Below are positions 1-10,910 of a stretch of 64,000 nucleotides of DNA, in pieces. The stretch covers positions 1 to 64,000 of the forward strand of contig NZ_PNOR01000023.1 in NCBI RefSeq assembly GCF_002869765.1. Reading direction: 5' to 3'. The translations under genes were made by a program, and so were the position numbers. Positions within the stretch are counted from its first letter, which is position 1, and the number at the start of each line of letters is the position of its first letter. The notes under the pieces are model-generated. The model saw nothing but the letters and a program-made list of their open reading frames with translations, did no database searches and was not told where the DNA came from. The stretch is from Deinococcus planocerae. GTDB lineage: Bacteria; Deinococcota; Deinococci; Deinococcales; Deinococcaceae.

Positions 1-60
1 GGTTGGAACGGCCAGGAACTCATCTGCCAGAATGCGGACGCGCTCCCCCAGAATCTGTGA
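1..60 (+). CDS. Possible 3' end of an upstream gene (partial)
   Basis: The first plus-strand frame is open from the window edge to a TGA at 58-60 and encodes 19 residues ending ALPQNL. A stem-loop follows within 10 bases, which fits the end of a gene. Sixty bases without a stop is common by chance at this GC content, so this is only a candidate and the product cannot be named. Confidence 0.25.
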   Translation, partial: GWNGQELICQNADALPQNL

Positions 61-68
61 CGTAGACA

Positions 69-92
69 CTCCCAGATTTTCTCGGCTGGGAG
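69..92 (+). terminator. Stem-loop, possible terminator
   Basis: A 7-bp perfect stem (CTCCCAG at 69-75, CTGGGAG at 86-92) encloses a 10-base T-rich loop and is followed by CGCTTCCCC. It sits between the possible gene end at 60 and the polysaccharide operon. The downstream T tract is poor, so termination is inferred. The remaining leader to 275 holds a TATAAC-like box near 135 and no convincing gene. Confidence 0.4.
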
Positions 93-275
93 CGCTTCCC
101 CGTCGTTATGCAGGTGCAACTCCTGAGTATAACGTTCAGGTGATGGCTCTGCCGGAGCCGCCTCTTCAGGAGACGCGATGAGAAATCCCAGATCAGGTCT
201 GGCGGCGCAGCGTGCGGGCCGCGGACCGACACGAAATGTCGAGACGCCGCCCGCCAGGCCGCGGGGCGCCCGGGT

Positions 276-1355
276 ATGACGGCGTTCATCCCGGTGATTC
301 CGGCGGGAGGCAGCGGCGAGCGGTTCTGGCCGCTCTCGCGCCGGAACCGTCCCAAACAGTTCCTGGCCCTCGACGAGACGGGCCGCAGCTTACTTCAGGC
401 GACGAGCGACCGCTTGAGCCGGGTGAGCGGCCAGCCCGAGAGCGTGATGGTCGTGACGGGCGGCGACTACCGCACCCAGGTGCTCGAACACCTGCCCGAC
501 ATGCCCATCGAGACCCTGCTCGTGGACCCCCTTGCGCGCGACACCGCCCCCGCCGTGCTCTTTGCCGCGCTGCGGCTCGCGCAGGAGCACCCAGGCGCGG
601 TGATGGGCGTCTTCCCCGCCGACCACCGCGTGAGCGACGCCGAAGCCTTCGACCGGGTGATGCGCCGGGCCATCGAGGTGGCGGGCGGGACCGGGCGGCT
701 CGTGACCATCGGGATCACCCCCACCTACCCTGCCACGGGCTACGGGTACATCCAGGCGGGCGAGGAGCTGCTCGGCGGCGAGCTGCCCGCCTACGCGGTG
801 AGCCGCTTCACGGAGAAGCCCGACGCGGGGACGGCCCAGGCCTTTCTCGCCGACGGTCGCTACACCTGGAACAGCGGGATGTTCCTGTGGCGGGTGGGCT
901 CGATCCTCGCCGCCTTCGAGCGCTACCAGCCCGAGATGTACGCGCGCTTGAGGGAGGCGGTGGGCCAGGGGCGCTCGCTTGCGGGTGTGCGCGCGGTCTT
1001 TCCCACGCTGGAGAAGATCAGCATCGACTACGCCATCCTGGAGAAGTCCGATCAGGTGGTCGTGATCCCCGCCGAGTTCGGCTGGGACGACCTCGGGGAC
1101 TGGAACGCTCTGGAGCGTCTCCTGAAGACCGAGAACGCGAACGTGGCGGTCGGGCGGCACGTGGGGCTCGACACCGGGGGAGCGATCCTTTACACCACCC
1201 AGGGCGACGACCTGATCGCCACCATCGGGCTGGAGGACGTGGTGGTCGTGCGGACCGCCGAGGTCACGCTGGTAGTCCGCAAGGACCGCACCCAGGACAT
1301 CAAGAAGGTCGTGCAGCAGCTCAAGGCGCACCCGGAACTGGAGCGGTTCGCGTGA
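276..1355 (+). CDS. manC: Mannose-1-phosphate guanylyltransferase
   Basis: This enzyme makes GDP-mannose from mannose-1-phosphate and GTP in the cytoplasm, a sugar donor for the exopolysaccharide encoded downstream. The 359-residue protein has the nucleotidyltransferase signature near its N-terminus ([14 protein letters not shown] then PKQF), the PADHRV motif, FTEKPD and WNSGMFLW. It stops after the nucleotidyltransferase domain and lacks the C-terminal phosphomannose isomerase cupin of the bifunctional type II proteins. It is the first gene of a tightly packed operon and the next gene starts about 2 bases after its stop. The ATG at 276 has no obvious ribosome binding site, but the signature begins 9 residues later, so no later start is possible. 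Confidence 0.93.
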   Translation: MTAFIPVIPAGGSGERFWPLSRRNRPKQFLALDETGRSLLQATSDRLSRVSGQPESVMVVTGGDYRTQVLEHLPDMPIETLLVDPLARDTAPAVLFAALRLAQEHPGAVMGVFPADHRVSDAEAFDRVMRRAIEVAGGTGRLVTIGITPTYPATGYGYIQAGEELLGGELPAYAVSRFTEKPDAGTAQAFLADGRYTWNSGMFLWRVGSILAAFERYQPEMYARLREAVGQGRSLAGVRAVFPTLEKISIDYAILEKSDQVVVIPAEFGWDDLGDWNALERLLKTENANVAVGRHVGLDTGGAILYTTQGDDLIATIGLEDVVVVRTAEVTLVVRKDRTQDIKKVVQQLKAHPELERFA

Positions 1356-1357
1356 TC

Positions 1358-3016
1358 ATGCAACGGGACCCGGAGGTCTACCCGGCGGGCCGCTCCGGAC
1401 GCGAGGCGGAGAACGAGGTCGATCTCGGGACGCTGTGGCACGGCGTCCGGCGGCGCTTTCCCGTCATCCTGCTCACGGCGCTGGCGCTGGCGCTGGCGGT
1501 GTACCTCTGGTCGCGGGCCCAGCCCGACGTGTACGAGGCCTCGTCCAGCCTGATCACCACCGGCAACGGCGACGTGGGCACCCTGCGCGACTCACAGGTG
1601 ACGGCCCCGCCCCTCCCGGAGGGCGCCCTCCAGGAGGCGTTGCAGGGACCTATCGTGCTCGGTGAGGTAATCCGGCGGGTGCGAACCGAGTCCCGGCTGG
1701 CGCCTGCTGTGCGCGGTGAGATCGCAGGCGACTTGCAGGAGGAACTGCAAAAGCGGGACGTGCGCACAGTGGAGTTACTCAGCCGCCTCGATCCGGGCGG
1801 CAACGGCATCTACACCGTGACGGCCCAGGGGCCGAGCGCCCAAGCCGCCACCCTGCTCGCCGACATCACCGCGCAGGCGCTGCTAAACTGGGATCAGGGC
1901 CGGGCCCTGCGGGGCGTTCAGCGTGCCGAGACCAGCCTGCGCGCCCAGCTCGCCGAGATCGACCGCCAGCTTGCGGCGGGCACCCTCAGCGACCTGGAGC
2001 GGCAGACCCTAGTGGCCGCTCGCGCGAATGCCCAGCGCAATCTCGCCCAGGCGACGATTCAGGCGGAGGGGGCAACCGGCTCGCTCGAACTGGTCGCGCC
2101 CGCTGTGCCGCCGCTCAACCCCGTGGCTCCCAAGCCGCTGCGTAACGCGGTACTGACCGGGCTACTTGTGTTGCTGCTGGGAAGTGGGGTCGCCGCCCTG
2201 CGCACCGTCCTCGATCGCACTGTTCGCAGTGAGGAGGACCTGCTCAACTTCGGGCTGCCCACGTTGGGTTCGATTCCGCGCCTGCGCCGCCGTGATGTGG
2301 TCTTCAGCGGCATCGTGCGGGCGGCGCGGCAGGCCGGACTCTACGAGGCGGTGGGGTTTCTCCGGGTCAACCTGCTGAGCCGTCTGGGCAATCAATCCGG
2401 CAGGCGCGTGATGATCTCCTCCACCGTGCCCGGCGAGGGCAAGAGCAGCCTCACCGCGACTCTGGCGGACGGGCTGGCGGAGAGCGGCAAGCGGGTCCTG
2501 ATCATCGACGCGGACCTGCGCCGGGGGACCCAGCAGGAGGTGTGGGACAAGTACGACCGTGAACACGTCTGGCACCAGCTCAGCGGGACGGGCGGGGCAC
2601 GGACCTTTCAAGACGCCCTGCGCGCCCCCGAGAACGTTCAGGTGATGGAGGCGGAGCAGGGGGTCCACGTGCTGCCCGCCGGTCCGGGACTGCACGACAG
2701 CCTGACCCTGCTCAACCGCCCCGACCTCGGGAGTCTGCTGGGTCGCTGGGGTCAGCACTACGACCTCGTGCTCATCGACAGCCCGCCTCTGCTGGCCATT
2801 GCCGACGCGCTCGTCATCGGCAAGCACGCCGACGCGGTGCTGCTCGTGACTGAGGAGGGCAAGACGAGCCTCCAGGCGGTGCGGCAGGTGCTGCGGCGGG
2901 CGCAGGGCGCGGGGCTGGCGGTGATGGGCTTTATCATCAACAAGGTGGACGCCTCCAACCAGGAGGTCCGGACCTACGGCTACGGCTACGCTCCCCGCAC
3001 CAAGGAAGCCCGTTGA
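1358..3016 (+). CDS. Wzz-type chain-length regulator fused to a BY-kinase
   Basis: This inner-membrane polysaccharide co-polymerase has a C-terminal tyrosine autokinase domain and should control polymer length and export. The 552 residues hold TM1 at about 35-51, a short extracytoplasmic Wzz region, a second TM near 265-285, then a kinase with Walker A (VPGEGKSS near 357), Walker A' (IIDADLRRG near 385) and Walker B (VLIDSPP near 470). The tail has a short tyrosine cluster (TYGYGYAP), the likely autophosphorylation site. One polypeptide carries both domains, as in proteobacterial Wzc rather than the split Firmicute pair. A GTG six bases upstream (1352) that overlaps the manC stop is an alternative start. 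The periplasmic part is shorter than in E. coli Wzc. Confidence 0.9.
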   Translation: MQRDPEVYPAGRSGREAENEVDLGTLWHGVRRRFPVILLTALALALAVYLWSRAQPDVYEASSSLITTGNGDVGTLRDSQVTAPPLPEGALQEALQGPIVLGEVIRRVRTESRLAPAVRGEIAGDLQEELQKRDVRTVELLSRLDPGGNGIYTVTAQGPSAQAATLLADITAQALLNWDQGRALRGVQRAETSLRAQLAEIDRQLAAGTLSDLERQTLVAARANAQRNLAQATIQAEGATGSLELVAPAVPPLNPVAPKPLRNAVLTGLLVLLLGSGVAALRTVLDRTVRSEEDLLNFGLPTLGSIPRLRRRDVVFSGIVRAARQAGLYEAVGFLRVNLLSRLGNQSGRRVMISSTVPGEGKSSLTATLADGLAESGKRVLIIDADLRRGTQQEVWDKYDREHVWHQLSGTGGARTFQDALRAPENVQVMEAEQGVHVLPAGPGLHDSLTLLNRPDLGSLLGRWGQHYDLVLIDSPPLLAIADALVIGKHADAVLLVTEEGKTSLQAVRQVLRRAQGAGLAVMGFIINKVDASNQEVRTYGYGYAPRTKEAR

Positions 3017-3018
3017 TC

Positions 3019-4461
3019 ATGAGCGTTCAACGCTCCGCCCCCACGCCGCTTGCCCGCGCCGGCCAGCGCGCCGCGCCGGTTTGGCTGCGAAGTCTGTTTC
3101 AATCGCTGGCGCTCATCCTGGGGGACGCGGCGAGCGTGCTGCTGGCCCACGCCCTGACCAATACCCTGCTGAGCCTCACGGATCAAGGCCGGGTCAGTCT
3201 GAAAACCACGTTGATCTGGCTGGGGGTCTGGCTGCTGTGGCGAACCTACCAGGGACTGTATCCGGGGTATGGCCGTTCGCCCCAGACGGAACTGCGCCTG
3301 CATACCACCGGCACGCTGCAAATCGCGGTCGTGCAGGTCGCCGCCGCCTTCGCCCTGCCCCGTTTTGCGCCCAGCGCCATCGGCGTGGTGATGGAATGGG
3401 CACTCGCGCTACCCCTGGCCCTGCTCGTGCGGTACGCGGTGCGCGGTTTGCTGGTCGGAGCGGGCCGGTATGGCCGGGCCGTCAGCGTGATCGGGGCCGG
3501 GCACACCGCCTCGCTGACCATTGCCCATCTTCAGACCCACCCCTCCTACGGCCTGAAGCCGGTCGCCGCGTATGACGACAATCCCGCGCTGCACGGCCGC
3601 CGGGTTCATGGGGTTCCGGTGGTCGGACCGATTGACCTCGCGCTCGCCGAGCCCCGCACCGAGCAGGCGATCATCTCGATTCCCAGCGCCCGCGCCGAGA
3701 CCCAGAAGCGGATCGTCAACAGCGTGTATAGCGCGTTCCCCATTACCTGGGTGATTCCCGACCTGTTCGGGGTGCCCAACCAGGCTCTCCAGCCGCACAA
3801 CATCGGCAGCCTCGCTAGCGTGGAGATTCGCAACAACCTGCGCAGCCTCCAGTCGCGCGGCATCAAGCGGACCCTGGACCTCGTCGGCGCCGGGGTGGGG
3901 GGACTGTTGATCCTCCCCGCGCTGGTGCTGATCGCGCTCGCCATCCGGCTCGATAGCCCCGGCCCCATCGTCTACCGGGCCCGCCGTCTGGGCCGTGACG
4001 GGCGGTCCTTCGACTGCTTCAAGTTCCGCTCGATGCATCAGGACGCCGAGGCCCGGCTGGGGGAGATGCTCGACGCCGACGCGGACCTGCGCGCCGAATT
4101 CGAGGCGACCCACAAGCTCAAGGATGACCCGCGCGTGACCCGGGCGGGTGCTTTCCTGCGCAAGACCAGCCTCGACGAGCTCCCGCAGCTCGCCAACGTG
4201 CTGCTGGGGACCATGAGTCTGGTCGGGCCGCGCCCCATCGTGCAGGCCGAGGTCTGCAAGTACGGGGATATCTACGCCGTGTACAAGCAGGTGCGGCCCG
4301 GCATGAGCGGCTACTGGCAGGCCAACGGCCGCAGCGACACGAGCTACGAGGAACGGGTAGGGATGGACCACTTCTACATCACCAACTGGAGCCCGTGGCT
4401 GGATATGGTGATCCTGCTCCAGACGGTGCGGGTGGTCATTCGGGGGAAGGGTGCATATTGA
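3019..4461 (+). CDS. Undecaprenyl-phosphate sugar phosphotransferase (WbaP-like)
   Basis: This protein starts repeat-unit synthesis by moving a hexose-1-phosphate onto undecaprenyl phosphate at the membrane. About 480 residues contain several N-terminal TM helices, a central Rossmann-like region and the C-terminal bacterial sugar-transferase domain. That domain shows the helix followed by [19 protein letters not shown], then FDCFKFRSM, the catalytic-type [15 protein letters not shown] and RPGMSGYWQ. The donor (galactose or glucose) cannot be read from the sequence. ATG at 3019 follows the previous TGA by two bases; a TTG at 3013 is possible. The next gene overlaps the stop. Confidence 0.9.
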   Translation: MSVQRSAPTPLARAGQRAAPVWLRSLFQSLALILGDAASVLLAHALTNTLLSLTDQGRVSLKTTLIWLGVWLLWRTYQGLYPGYGRSPQTELRLHTTGTLQIAVVQVAAAFALPRFAPSAIGVVMEWALALPLALLVRYAVRGLLVGAGRYGRAVSVIGAGHTASLTIAHLQTHPSYGLKPVAAYDDNPALHGRRVHGVPVVGPIDLALAEPRTEQAIISIPSARAETQKRIVNSVYSAFPITWVIPDLFGVPNQALQPHNIGSLASVEIRNNLRSLQSRGIKRTLDLVGAGVGGLLILPALVLIALAIRLDSPGPIVYRARRLGRDGRSFDCFKFRSMHQDAEARLGEMLDADADLRAEFEATHKLKDDPRVTRAGAFLRKTSLDELPQLANVLLGTMSLVGPRPIVQAEVCKYGDIYAVYKQVRPGMSGYWQANGRSDTSYEERVGMDHFYITNWSPWLDMVILLQTVRVVIRGKGAY

Positions 4462-5738
4462 GAGCCAATCCCAGAAGCGCTGACGTTGCTCGCAATGCCG
4501 GTGCCCTCTACATCGTCCAGATTGCCAATTACGTCATACCGCTTTTTCTCCTTCCCTTCCTGGCTAACACCCTGGGTGTCGCTGGTTATGGGCGGCTGGC
4601 GACCCTTCAGACGATTGCCACCTACGGGCTGGTACTGACTGACTATGGGTTTCAACTGTCGGCGACGCGTAAGGTAGCGGCGATGTTGGAGCAGGGTCAG
4701 GAGGTGCAAGACGTGTATGTGAATGTTATGTCCTCCCGGATAGTCCTGGCTCTCCTCGCAACCGTGGGGATGTGTCTGGCCGTGAGCTTTATTCCCTATC
4801 TGAAGCTGACGCCCTCGGTGGCCCTGGCTCTCGGGATCTTGGTTCTGGGGAATGCTTTGACTCCGCTGTGGCTCTTTCAGGGCTACCAACGCATGACGCT
4901 GGTAAGTGTGGTGGTGCTGTCGGCGAGGCTGAGTGCGGCTGCCCTGACATTGGCGCTGGTGCGCTCGGCTCAGGATGTAGGTGTGGCCCTCTGGGCGCAG
5001 ACACTCGGGACCGCTTTGCCTGTTGGCCTCGCGCTGTGGAGGGCAGGGCAACTGACTCCCCGCCGAGGTGCCCGCCCTTCCCTGGCCGGTATGCGGGCCG
5101 AACTGTTGGACGGCTGGCATATTTTCCAGACCGCGATTTTCAGCACTCTCCTGACCAACTCGGGGATTCTGGTGCTCGGCGCCACGGCGGGAGCCCAAGT
5201 CGCCGGAGGTTATGCGGCAGTGGAGCGTGTAGGCAAAGGGGTCGCCAGCATGCTCACGCCTGTGACTCAGGCTATCTACCCGCGTGTGAGCGCCAGCTTC
5301 ACGGCCTCGTATCAAGAAGGCCTGTCTGTTCTCCGGCGGTTTGGTCTTCCTCTCCTGACATTATCAGTCGTGTTGGCCGTCCTGATGATCGTAATGACAG
5401 AGGTGGGCGGTGTAGAGTGGTTATTTGGTGCCGATTATAGGCGATTTGCCAATGTCCTTGTCGTGCTCAGTCCCTGGGTGGTCTTTGGCGTGTTGAACAA
5501 TTTGTTGGGAATCCAGTATCTCACCAATGTCGGAGAAGCGTCCTGGTACGCGACTGCCTTCACGATCAGCAGCCTGTTTGCCTTTGCGATGTTCTTGGTC
5601 CTATCCCACCGTCTATCTTTCTGGGGCGTAGCCTGTGGATTGGTGATTGGCGAATTGACGCTTGCTGCCCTCCTGGGGTGGCGGGTTTGTTCTCATTGGA
5701 AACAAAAGCGACAGATAGGTGTTTCGGGGATTTTATGA
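4458..5738 (+). CDS. wzx: Oligosaccharide flippase (Wzx-type)
   Basis: A polytopic membrane protein of 426 residues, rich in hydrophobic helices from residue 15 onward, of the polysaccharide flippase/MATE superfamily. It should turn the lipid-linked repeat unit to the outer face. Visible family features are the N-terminal [18 protein letters not shown] and [14 protein letters not shown]. The TTG start at 4458 is chosen because a GGGGAAGG Shine-Dalgarno lies about 8 bases upstream and the codon overlaps the preceding stop by 4 bases; an upstream in-frame start would lie deep in the previous gene. From here the DNA is less GC-rich than the manC and rml genes. Confidence 0.85.
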   Translation: MRANPRSADVARNAGALYIVQIANYVIPLFLLPFLANTLGVAGYGRLATLQTIATYGLVLTDYGFQLSATRKVAAMLEQGQEVQDVYVNVMSSRIVLALLATVGMCLAVSFIPYLKLTPSVALALGILVLGNALTPLWLFQGYQRMTLVSVVVLSARLSAAALTLALVRSAQDVGVALWAQTLGTALPVGLALWRAGQLTPRRGARPSLAGMRAELLDGWHIFQTAIFSTLLTNSGILVLGATAGAQVAGGYAAVERVGKGVASMLTPVTQAIYPRVSASFTASYQEGLSVLRRFGLPLLTLSVVLAVLMIVMTEVGGVEWLFGADYRRFANVLVVLSPWVVFGVLNNLLGIQYLTNVGEASWYATAFTISSLFAFAMFLVLSHRLSFWGVACGLVIGELTLAALLGWRVCSHWKQKRQIGVSGIL

Positions 5739-6790
5739 TGAAAGTTTTATTTATAACCCGGCCCGACGCCCTTACGCGTCCTGGAGGAGACACTATTCAG
5801 TTGCAAAAGACGGCGGCTGCTCTGGAAGCGTTGGGCGTCCAGGTCCGGCTTGGTCAACCAACCGCCGAAAGTCTGAAGTGGTCGGATATCGTGCATGTCT
5901 TTAACGCCCAGACGCCCAGAAGTTCCCTGCCAGCTTTGCGTGCGGCCCGTCATGCCGGCAAGCCCACAGTTTTCTCTACGATATGGTGGGATTTGAGTCA
6001 CGCACAACAGAGCAGCCTGCTCTCCAGCTTCTTTGGTGTTCCCAACCCACTCTGGGAGCTGAGTCATCCGTTTTTCCGGGTAGCTGTAAAGACCTTCCGC
6101 TCGGGGTGGTTATCTGAGATACGAGACACTATCAGGGCGGCCGATCTCCTGTTGCCTAATTCGGAGGAAGAGATGAGGTGCCTGAGACGGGACTTCGGCA
6201 TCAACCTGCCTCCTCACCGTGTTGTGATGAATGCGGTGGACACCGGCATCTTCAGACCGGAGTATTCAACTAGAAGAGCAGGGGTCATCTGCTGTGCGCG
6301 CATAGAGCCAACCAAGAACCAGCTTGCCCTGATACGCGCGGTGGCGAAGATGCCCGACGTGAAGTTGACCCTGGTTGGCCGGGCAGGTCATCATCTAAGA
6401 TATAACCAACGCGTGAGGGCCGAGGCGGTCAGACACAACTTCACTTTGATAGAAGATCATTTGCCACAGGAGGAGATGGTCAAGCTTATGCACGAGCATA
6501 CAGTCCATGCCTTACCCTCTTTTCGAGAATCTCCCGGGCTGAGTAGCCTGGAAGCCCTGGCTTCCGGGCTCAAGATTGTCGTATCGTCCCAGGAATTCTG
6601 CCCGGTCGAAACCTATTTCGGTAACTGGCTAGAAGAACATGTTTTCGTGTGCACGCCGTACAGTGTAGTGAGCTTGAGGGCGACTTTGAAGAGAGCCTTG
6701 TACAAAAATCTTCCCACTCCACCCTTCCCACCTTCTCTAACCTGGCCTGACGTAGGGAAAAAAACTTTGGAAGCGTATAATGAGTTATAA
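5735..6790 (+). CDS. Glycosyltransferase, GT4-like
   Basis: A cytoplasmic GT-B-fold transferase of 351 residues that probably adds one sugar of the repeat unit. The N-terminus ([18 protein letters not shown]) is typical for GT4 proteins, and the C-terminal half has the nucleotide-sugar motif LPSFRESPGLSSLEALASG with the two spaced glutamates. Tandem ATGs at 5735 and 5738 overlap the flippase stop, so translation is coupled. Acceptor and donor are unknown. Base composition is AT-richer than the flanking core genes. Confidence 0.82.
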   Translation: MMKVLFITRPDALTRPGGDTIQLQKTAAALEALGVQVRLGQPTAESLKWSDIVHVFNAQTPRSSLPALRAARHAGKPTVFSTIWWDLSHAQQSSLLSSFFGVPNPLWELSHPFFRVAVKTFRSGWLSEIRDTIRAADLLLPNSEEEMRCLRRDFGINLPPHRVVMNAVDTGIFRPEYSTRRAGVICCARIEPTKNQLALIRAVAKMPDVKLTLVGRAGHHLRYNQRVRAEAVRHNFTLIEDHLPQEEMVKLMHEHTVHALPSFRESPGLSSLEALASGLKIVVSSQEFCPVETYFGNWLEEHVFVCTPYSVVSLRATLKRALYKNLPTPPFPPSLTWPDVGKKTLEAYNEL

Positions 6791-8012
6791 GAAGCCCTTC
6801 GCGCTGGTGTTCAATCCCATCTGGATCATCGGACTTCAGACTGTGCTCGCCCTTATTTTAATCTGGGGGAAGCCATCTTTCACCCTTGCGTATGTTGTTC
6901 TTGTTTCGATTCCAGCGATTGTATATCTGGTTTATGCACTCATATGGGAGCGCTTAGCCAGTAGGTTCAGGGTATCTGCCTCTACTGTTTTTGGCTCGTT
7001 AGTATGGAAAGCGTCTATTGTCCTGATAGTAATGGTCTCTCTAGGAAATATATTTCTTATAGGACAACTTGTGGAGTTGTACGGCGGTTTGACCAACGCC
7101 ATCGCGAATTTTGGACGTACTCAATTTATCATCGATGTGCAATATAATGCTCCTAGGACGGTGGGTTATCTCATCAGTTTGAATTACATTCTGCCTGTAG
7201 CTGTTGTGCCGTTGGTACTGCATAAAGGCATTCGCTTGTCGCTCCTTATGCTAGCACTACCTGTGCTGCTTCTGTTCGCCGCCTCTAACCTATATGGAGC
7301 TCGGATTCTCTTCTTAGACACCCTTGTCTCCATTATACTAACATCAGCTCTACTTTCGAGGCTGCGTGTTAGATTACTTATGGGCCTGCTTATCTCTGGT
7401 GTGCTCCTGATTGTTGGAGTGGCCGGGTTACAGGCGGCCCGGTATGGAGATAACCTCGGGCGTGGCTTCGAGGAAATGGGGAAGTACTACTCTATATCAC
7501 TCAGCCATGGCTCGACGATCGTCTCCCAGAATAGAACTGGTCAGCCACTGTATTGGACTTTGAGGTCCACGTTTGGTGTTCCTCTTCTTAGCGAGGTCTT
7601 TGGTACGCAGGCGGTGTATGAGGGTGTATTTGGTCACATTCCCATTAAAAGCAGGGAGGATGATTTTGCGTATGCTGCACGCCTAGGCGTGGACCCACGT
7701 TATAACACATTTAGCATTTACGGATACTCCTTCCTAGATCTTGGTGTGTGGGGATTATTTGTAGTCTTATTTTCGTACTTATCTTTACATTATATGTATA
7801 GCCTTTACATTTCAATGAATCCCTGGGGAGTCTTATTGTACCCAGCGCTGTATGCGCTTCTACTCGATCAACTCAGAACAAACAGCATATTTTCAACGAG
7901 AGTGGTGTATTTCATTATTACAACCATCATACTTATGTTTGTCCATAAAATATCAACAGCTTACAGGAGTAGGGTCGGCAGGGAAGTTTTTCCACTTAGG
8001 AAGGCACGATGA
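6780..8012 (+). CDS. Oligosaccharide repeat-unit polymerase (Wzy-like)
   Basis: The 410-residue protein has about ten or more hydrophobic segments and a large hydrophilic loop around residues 225-300. It sits between the flippase and the glycosyltransferases, the layout of a Wzy polymerase. No short catalytic motif defines this family, so the call rests on topology and context. It overlaps the preceding gene by 11 bases and the next by 4. It is the most AT-rich gene of the window, with many A/T-ending codons, which suggests transfer from another lineage. Confidence 0.72.
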   Translation: MSYKKPFALVFNPIWIIGLQTVLALILIWGKPSFTLAYVVLVSIPAIVYLVYALIWERLASRFRVSASTVFGSLVWKASIVLIVMVSLGNIFLIGQLVELYGGLTNAIANFGRTQFIIDVQYNAPRTVGYLISLNYILPVAVVPLVLHKGIRLSLLMLALPVLLLFAASNLYGARILFLDTLVSIILTSALLSRLRVRLLMGLLISGVLLIVGVAGLQAARYGDNLGRGFEEMGKYYSISLSHGSTIVSQNRTGQPLYWTLRSTFGVPLLSEVFGTQAVYEGVFGHIPIKSREDDFAYAARLGVDPRYNTFSIYGYSFLDLGVWGLFVVLFSYLSLHYMYSLYISMNPWGVLLYPALYALLLDQLRTNSIFSTRVVYFIITTIILMFVHKISTAYRSRVGREVFPLRKAR

Positions 8013-8932
8013 GATCACAGATTGATAGACAGATAGTTCTTGCTACCTACAATGGTGAACGGTTTTTGGAACAGCAACTCGAAAGTATTTTGTCTCAGAT
8101 GGGTGACCGTGACGAGTTGCTGGTGCACGATGATGGGTCCACGGATGGAACCCGGGAGCTGCTCAGAAGGATCGCGGGGCAGGAGAGCATGGTCCGCCTA
8201 TTGGTCCATCCCCCTGCTGGAGGACCCAAGGAGAACTTCGCGTTCCTGCTGGGTCAGACCTCGGCACGTTATGTCTACTGTGCGGACCAGGACGACGTGT
8301 GGATGCCGGGTAAACTCGACCGGTTCGAACAGGTTATCCAGTTCTATGAAAGCGTCTATGGTGAGGATACTCCCCTGCTTGTTCACAGTGATTTGAGTCT
8401 TATAGATGAGGCAGGCAGTCCCATATCTGATTCACTCTGGTACTATCAGGCAATAGATCCACGCTGGGGGGACCATTTTAACTTGATCATGACTCAGAAT
8501 GCTGTGACTGGCTGCGCAATGATGGTTAATAGGGCGCTCTTGAAGATAGCTCTGCCGATCCCCTGTCAAGCCGTGATGCATGATTGGTGGCTGGCGATGG
8601 TTGCCTGTGCGTTCGGTAAGGTCGTCTGGCTTCCCGAGGTGACGGTGTTGTATAGGCAGCACCGTGATAATAATGTAGGAGCCAAACGTTTTGTAATCAA
8701 CCCGGTAAAACAGTTTCAGTACAGAGAACAGATCAGGACTTCCTTGCTGGAGAGTACGGCACAGGCGGGTGCCTTCGCCCAGCGTTATGTCGACAGTCCC
8801 TGGGTAGAATTGGCGAGAATTTACTCCGAGTTACCGAGTTTATCTTATCCGTCACGCCGTTATTCTCTCGTTAGGCACAAGTTTTTCAAATCCACTCTCC
8901 TGAAAAATCTTGCCTGGGTGATCTTTGTATGA
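8009..8932 (+). CDS. Glycosyltransferase family 2, rhamnosyltransferase-like
   Basis: A GT-A-fold transferase of 307 residues. Motifs are the N-terminal VLATYNGERFLEQQLESI, the LLVHDDGSTDGT metal/nucleotide segment and YVYCADQDDVWMPGK, the last typical of rhamnosyltransferases of the RgpB type. A dTDP-rhamnose operon follows directly, so L-rhamnose is the likely donor (inference). The ATG overlaps the polymerase stop by four bases, and the gene shares its lower GC content. Confidence 0.82.
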   Translation: MRSQIDRQIVLATYNGERFLEQQLESILSQMGDRDELLVHDDGSTDGTRELLRRIAGQESMVRLLVHPPAGGPKENFAFLLGQTSARYVYCADQDDVWMPGKLDRFEQVIQFYESVYGEDTPLLVHSDLSLIDEAGSPISDSLWYYQAIDPRWGDHFNLIMTQNAVTGCAMMVNRALLKIALPIPCQAVMHDWWLAMVACAFGKVVWLPEVTVLYRQHRDNNVGAKRFVINPVKQFQYREQIRTSLLESTAQAGAFAQRYVDSPWVELARIYSELPSLSYPSRRYSLVRHKFFKSTLLKNLAWVIFV

Positions 8933-9885
8933 GTAGCATTGAGCGAAGTAAGCAGTCTATTACGGTCGTTGTGCCTACCCTTAATGCCACCCCTCATATA
9001 CTTAGTTTAATTTCCGCCTTTTCTATACAGACCTATCTTCCGAAACGAGTTCTTTTTATCGACTCCGATTCAAGCGACGGGAGTGTGGAGATGCTGGAAG
9101 GGCTCGGTTATGCTGTTGTGCGTATCTCCAAAGCGTTCTTCAATCATGGTGGGACCCGTAACCTCGGTGCTCGCCTTGCGGTCGGCTCCGATATTCTGGT
9201 TTTTCTGACCCAGGACGCCCTTGCGGTTGACGAAAGGTGGCTTGAGAAGTTGGTCGGCCCCATCGTGTCCGGGGAAGCGGTGGCGACCTTCGCCCGTCAG
9301 CTCCCCAGGCCGGAGGCGTCTTTGCTGGAGAAGTTCTCGCGTTATTTCAACTACCCAGATACCAGCCAGACTCGCGCTGAGGCAGATATCACCCGTATGG
9401 GTATCAAGGCCTTCTTTTTTTCCAACGTCTGCTCAGCCGTGCGGGCGGATATCTTCTGGAGCGTGGGCGGTTTTCCGGAACACGTGATCATGAATGAGGA
9501 CATGACACTGGCCGCCAGACTTCTGCGGGCCGGACACCGCATCAGGTACGTCGCGGAGGCCGAAGTTATCCATTCGCATGAATACACCCTTAAGCAGCAG
9601 TTCCGTCGCAACTTCGATGTGGGAGCTTTTCTGGCTGATGCCGGACCAGAACTGGCGGGAGCTAGAGTGAGTGGTGAAGGACTCCGATTTGTATATAAGC
9701 AGATTCGGTACGTCCTAAGACATGGGCGGGTTGAGCTGCTACCGCGGGTGTTTGCCGAAGCCGCAGCCAAGTTTACAGGCTTCCAGGTGGGTAAGCGTCA
9801 CCGGATGCTTTCTCTGTCCATCAAGAAAAAGCTGAGTATGCACAGCTACCACTGGGACCAGCAGAAGACAAAGGAGAAGTTGTGA
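8929..9885 (+). CDS. Glycosyltransferase family 2, putative rhamnosyltransferase
   Basis: A second GT2 enzyme, 318 residues, with ITVVVPTLNA at the start, FIDSDSSDGS, HGGTRNLGA, VFLTQDA and NEDMTLAARLLRAGH. HGGTRN and FLTQDA are common in rhamnosyltransferases. It overlaps both neighbours by four bases and is the last gene before rmlB; composition shifts back to high GC at that boundary. Linkage and acceptor cannot be inferred. Confidence 0.82.
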   Translation: MSSIERSKQSITVVVPTLNATPHILSLISAFSIQTYLPKRVLFIDSDSSDGSVEMLEGLGYAVVRISKAFFNHGGTRNLGARLAVGSDILVFLTQDALAVDERWLEKLVGPIVSGEAVATFARQLPRPEASLLEKFSRYFNYPDTSQTRAEADITRMGIKAFFFSNVCSAVRADIFWSVGGFPEHVIMNEDMTLAARLLRAGHRIRYVAEAEVIHSHEYTLKQQFRRNFDVGAFLADAGPELAGARVSGEGLRFVYKQIRYVLRHGRVELLPRVFAEAAAKFTGFQVGKRHRMLSLSIKKKLSMHSYHWDQQKTKEKL

Positions 9886-10910
9886 AGAACCTGCTCGTGA
9901 CAGGAGGCTGCGGCTTCATCGGCAGCAACTTCGTGCGTTACTGGCTGGGCCAGCATCCGGAAAGCCGCGTCGTCGTGTACGACAAGCTGACCTACGCGGG
10001 CCGGAAGGAAAACCTGCATGACCTGTGGGACCACCCGAACCTCTCGCTGGTGGTGGGCGACATCGCAGACCTGGGCAGCGTGCGCGCCGCCTGCCAGGAG
10101 AACGCCACCGACCTGATCGTCAACTTCGCCGCCGAGACGCATGTGGATCAGAGCATTCTGGGGCCGCTCGTCTTCACGGACACGAACGTGCGCGGCACCC
10201 ACGTCCTGCTGGAGGTGGCCCGCGAGCTGGGTCTGCGGCTGCACCACATCAGCACCGATGAGGTGTACGGCCACATCCCCGACGGCCACCAGAGCGTCGA
10301 GACCGATCCCCTCGCCCCCCGCAGCCCCTACGCGGCGAGCAAGGCGGCGGCGGATCAGCTCGTGCAGGCCTACTTCATCACCTACGGCCTGCCCGTGACG
10401 ATCACGCGCGGCGCGAACAACGTGGGGCCGTACCAGTACCCGGAGAAGGCGGTGCCGTTGTTCAGCACGAACGCCATCCTCGGCGAGCCGCTGCCCGTCT
10501 ATGGCGACGGGCGGCAGATGCGCGACTACGCTCACGTGTACGACCACTGCACCGGGATCGAGACGGTCCTGCTCCACGGCGAAATCGGCGAGGTCTACAA
10601 CGTCGGCACGGGCCGCGAGATGACCAACCTGGAGATGGTGGACATCGTGCTGGAGACGCTGGACGCCAGTCATGATCTCGTGCGCCACGTCACCGACCGA
10701 CCGGGGCACGACCGCCGCTACTCCATGAACGTGGACAAGCTGAGGTCCCTGGGCTGGGCGCCGAGGTACGACCCCCGGCAGGCCGTGGCCGAGGCGGCGC
10801 GCTGGTACGCCCAGAACCGCCCGTGGTGGGAAAAGGTCCGCAGCGGCGAGTTCCGCGAGTACTACGACCGGCAGTACGCCGAGCGTCTGGCGGGGAACAC
10901 GGGCCGATGA
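9882..10910 (+). CDS. rmlB: dTDP-glucose 4,6-dehydratase
   Basis: Second step of dTDP-L-rhamnose synthesis: NAD-dependent dehydration of dTDP-glucose to the 4-keto-6-deoxy sugar. The 342-residue extended SDR shows the [10 protein letters not shown] nucleotide loop, the STDEVYG motif and the catalytic YxxxK in [17 protein letters not shown] at 9882 overlaps the previous stop. It heads a compact rmlBACD block whose high GC differs from the genes before it. Confidence 0.95.
   Translation: MKNLLVTGGCGFIGSNFVRYWLGQHPESRVVVYDKLTYAGRKENLHDLWDHPNLSLVVGDIADLGSVRAACQENATDLIVNFAAETHVDQSILGPLVFTDTNVRGTHVLLEVARELGLRLHHISTDEVYGHIPDGHQSVETDPLAPRSPYAASKAAADQLVQAYFITYGLPVTITRGANNVGPYQYPEKAVPLFSTNAILGEPLPVYGDGRQMRDYAHVYDHCTGIETVLLHGEIGEVYNVGTGREMTNLEMVDIVLETLDASHDLVRHVTDRPGHDRRYSMNVDKLRSLGWAPRYDPRQAVAEAARWYAQNRPWWEKVRSGEFREYYDRQYAERLAGNTGR

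Noticed and set aside
115..145. TTATG ... ATAA half-sites resembling the radiation/desiccation response motif
   Set aside because: Spacing and centre do not fit the 17-bp palindrome bound by DdrO, and the downstream gene is manC.
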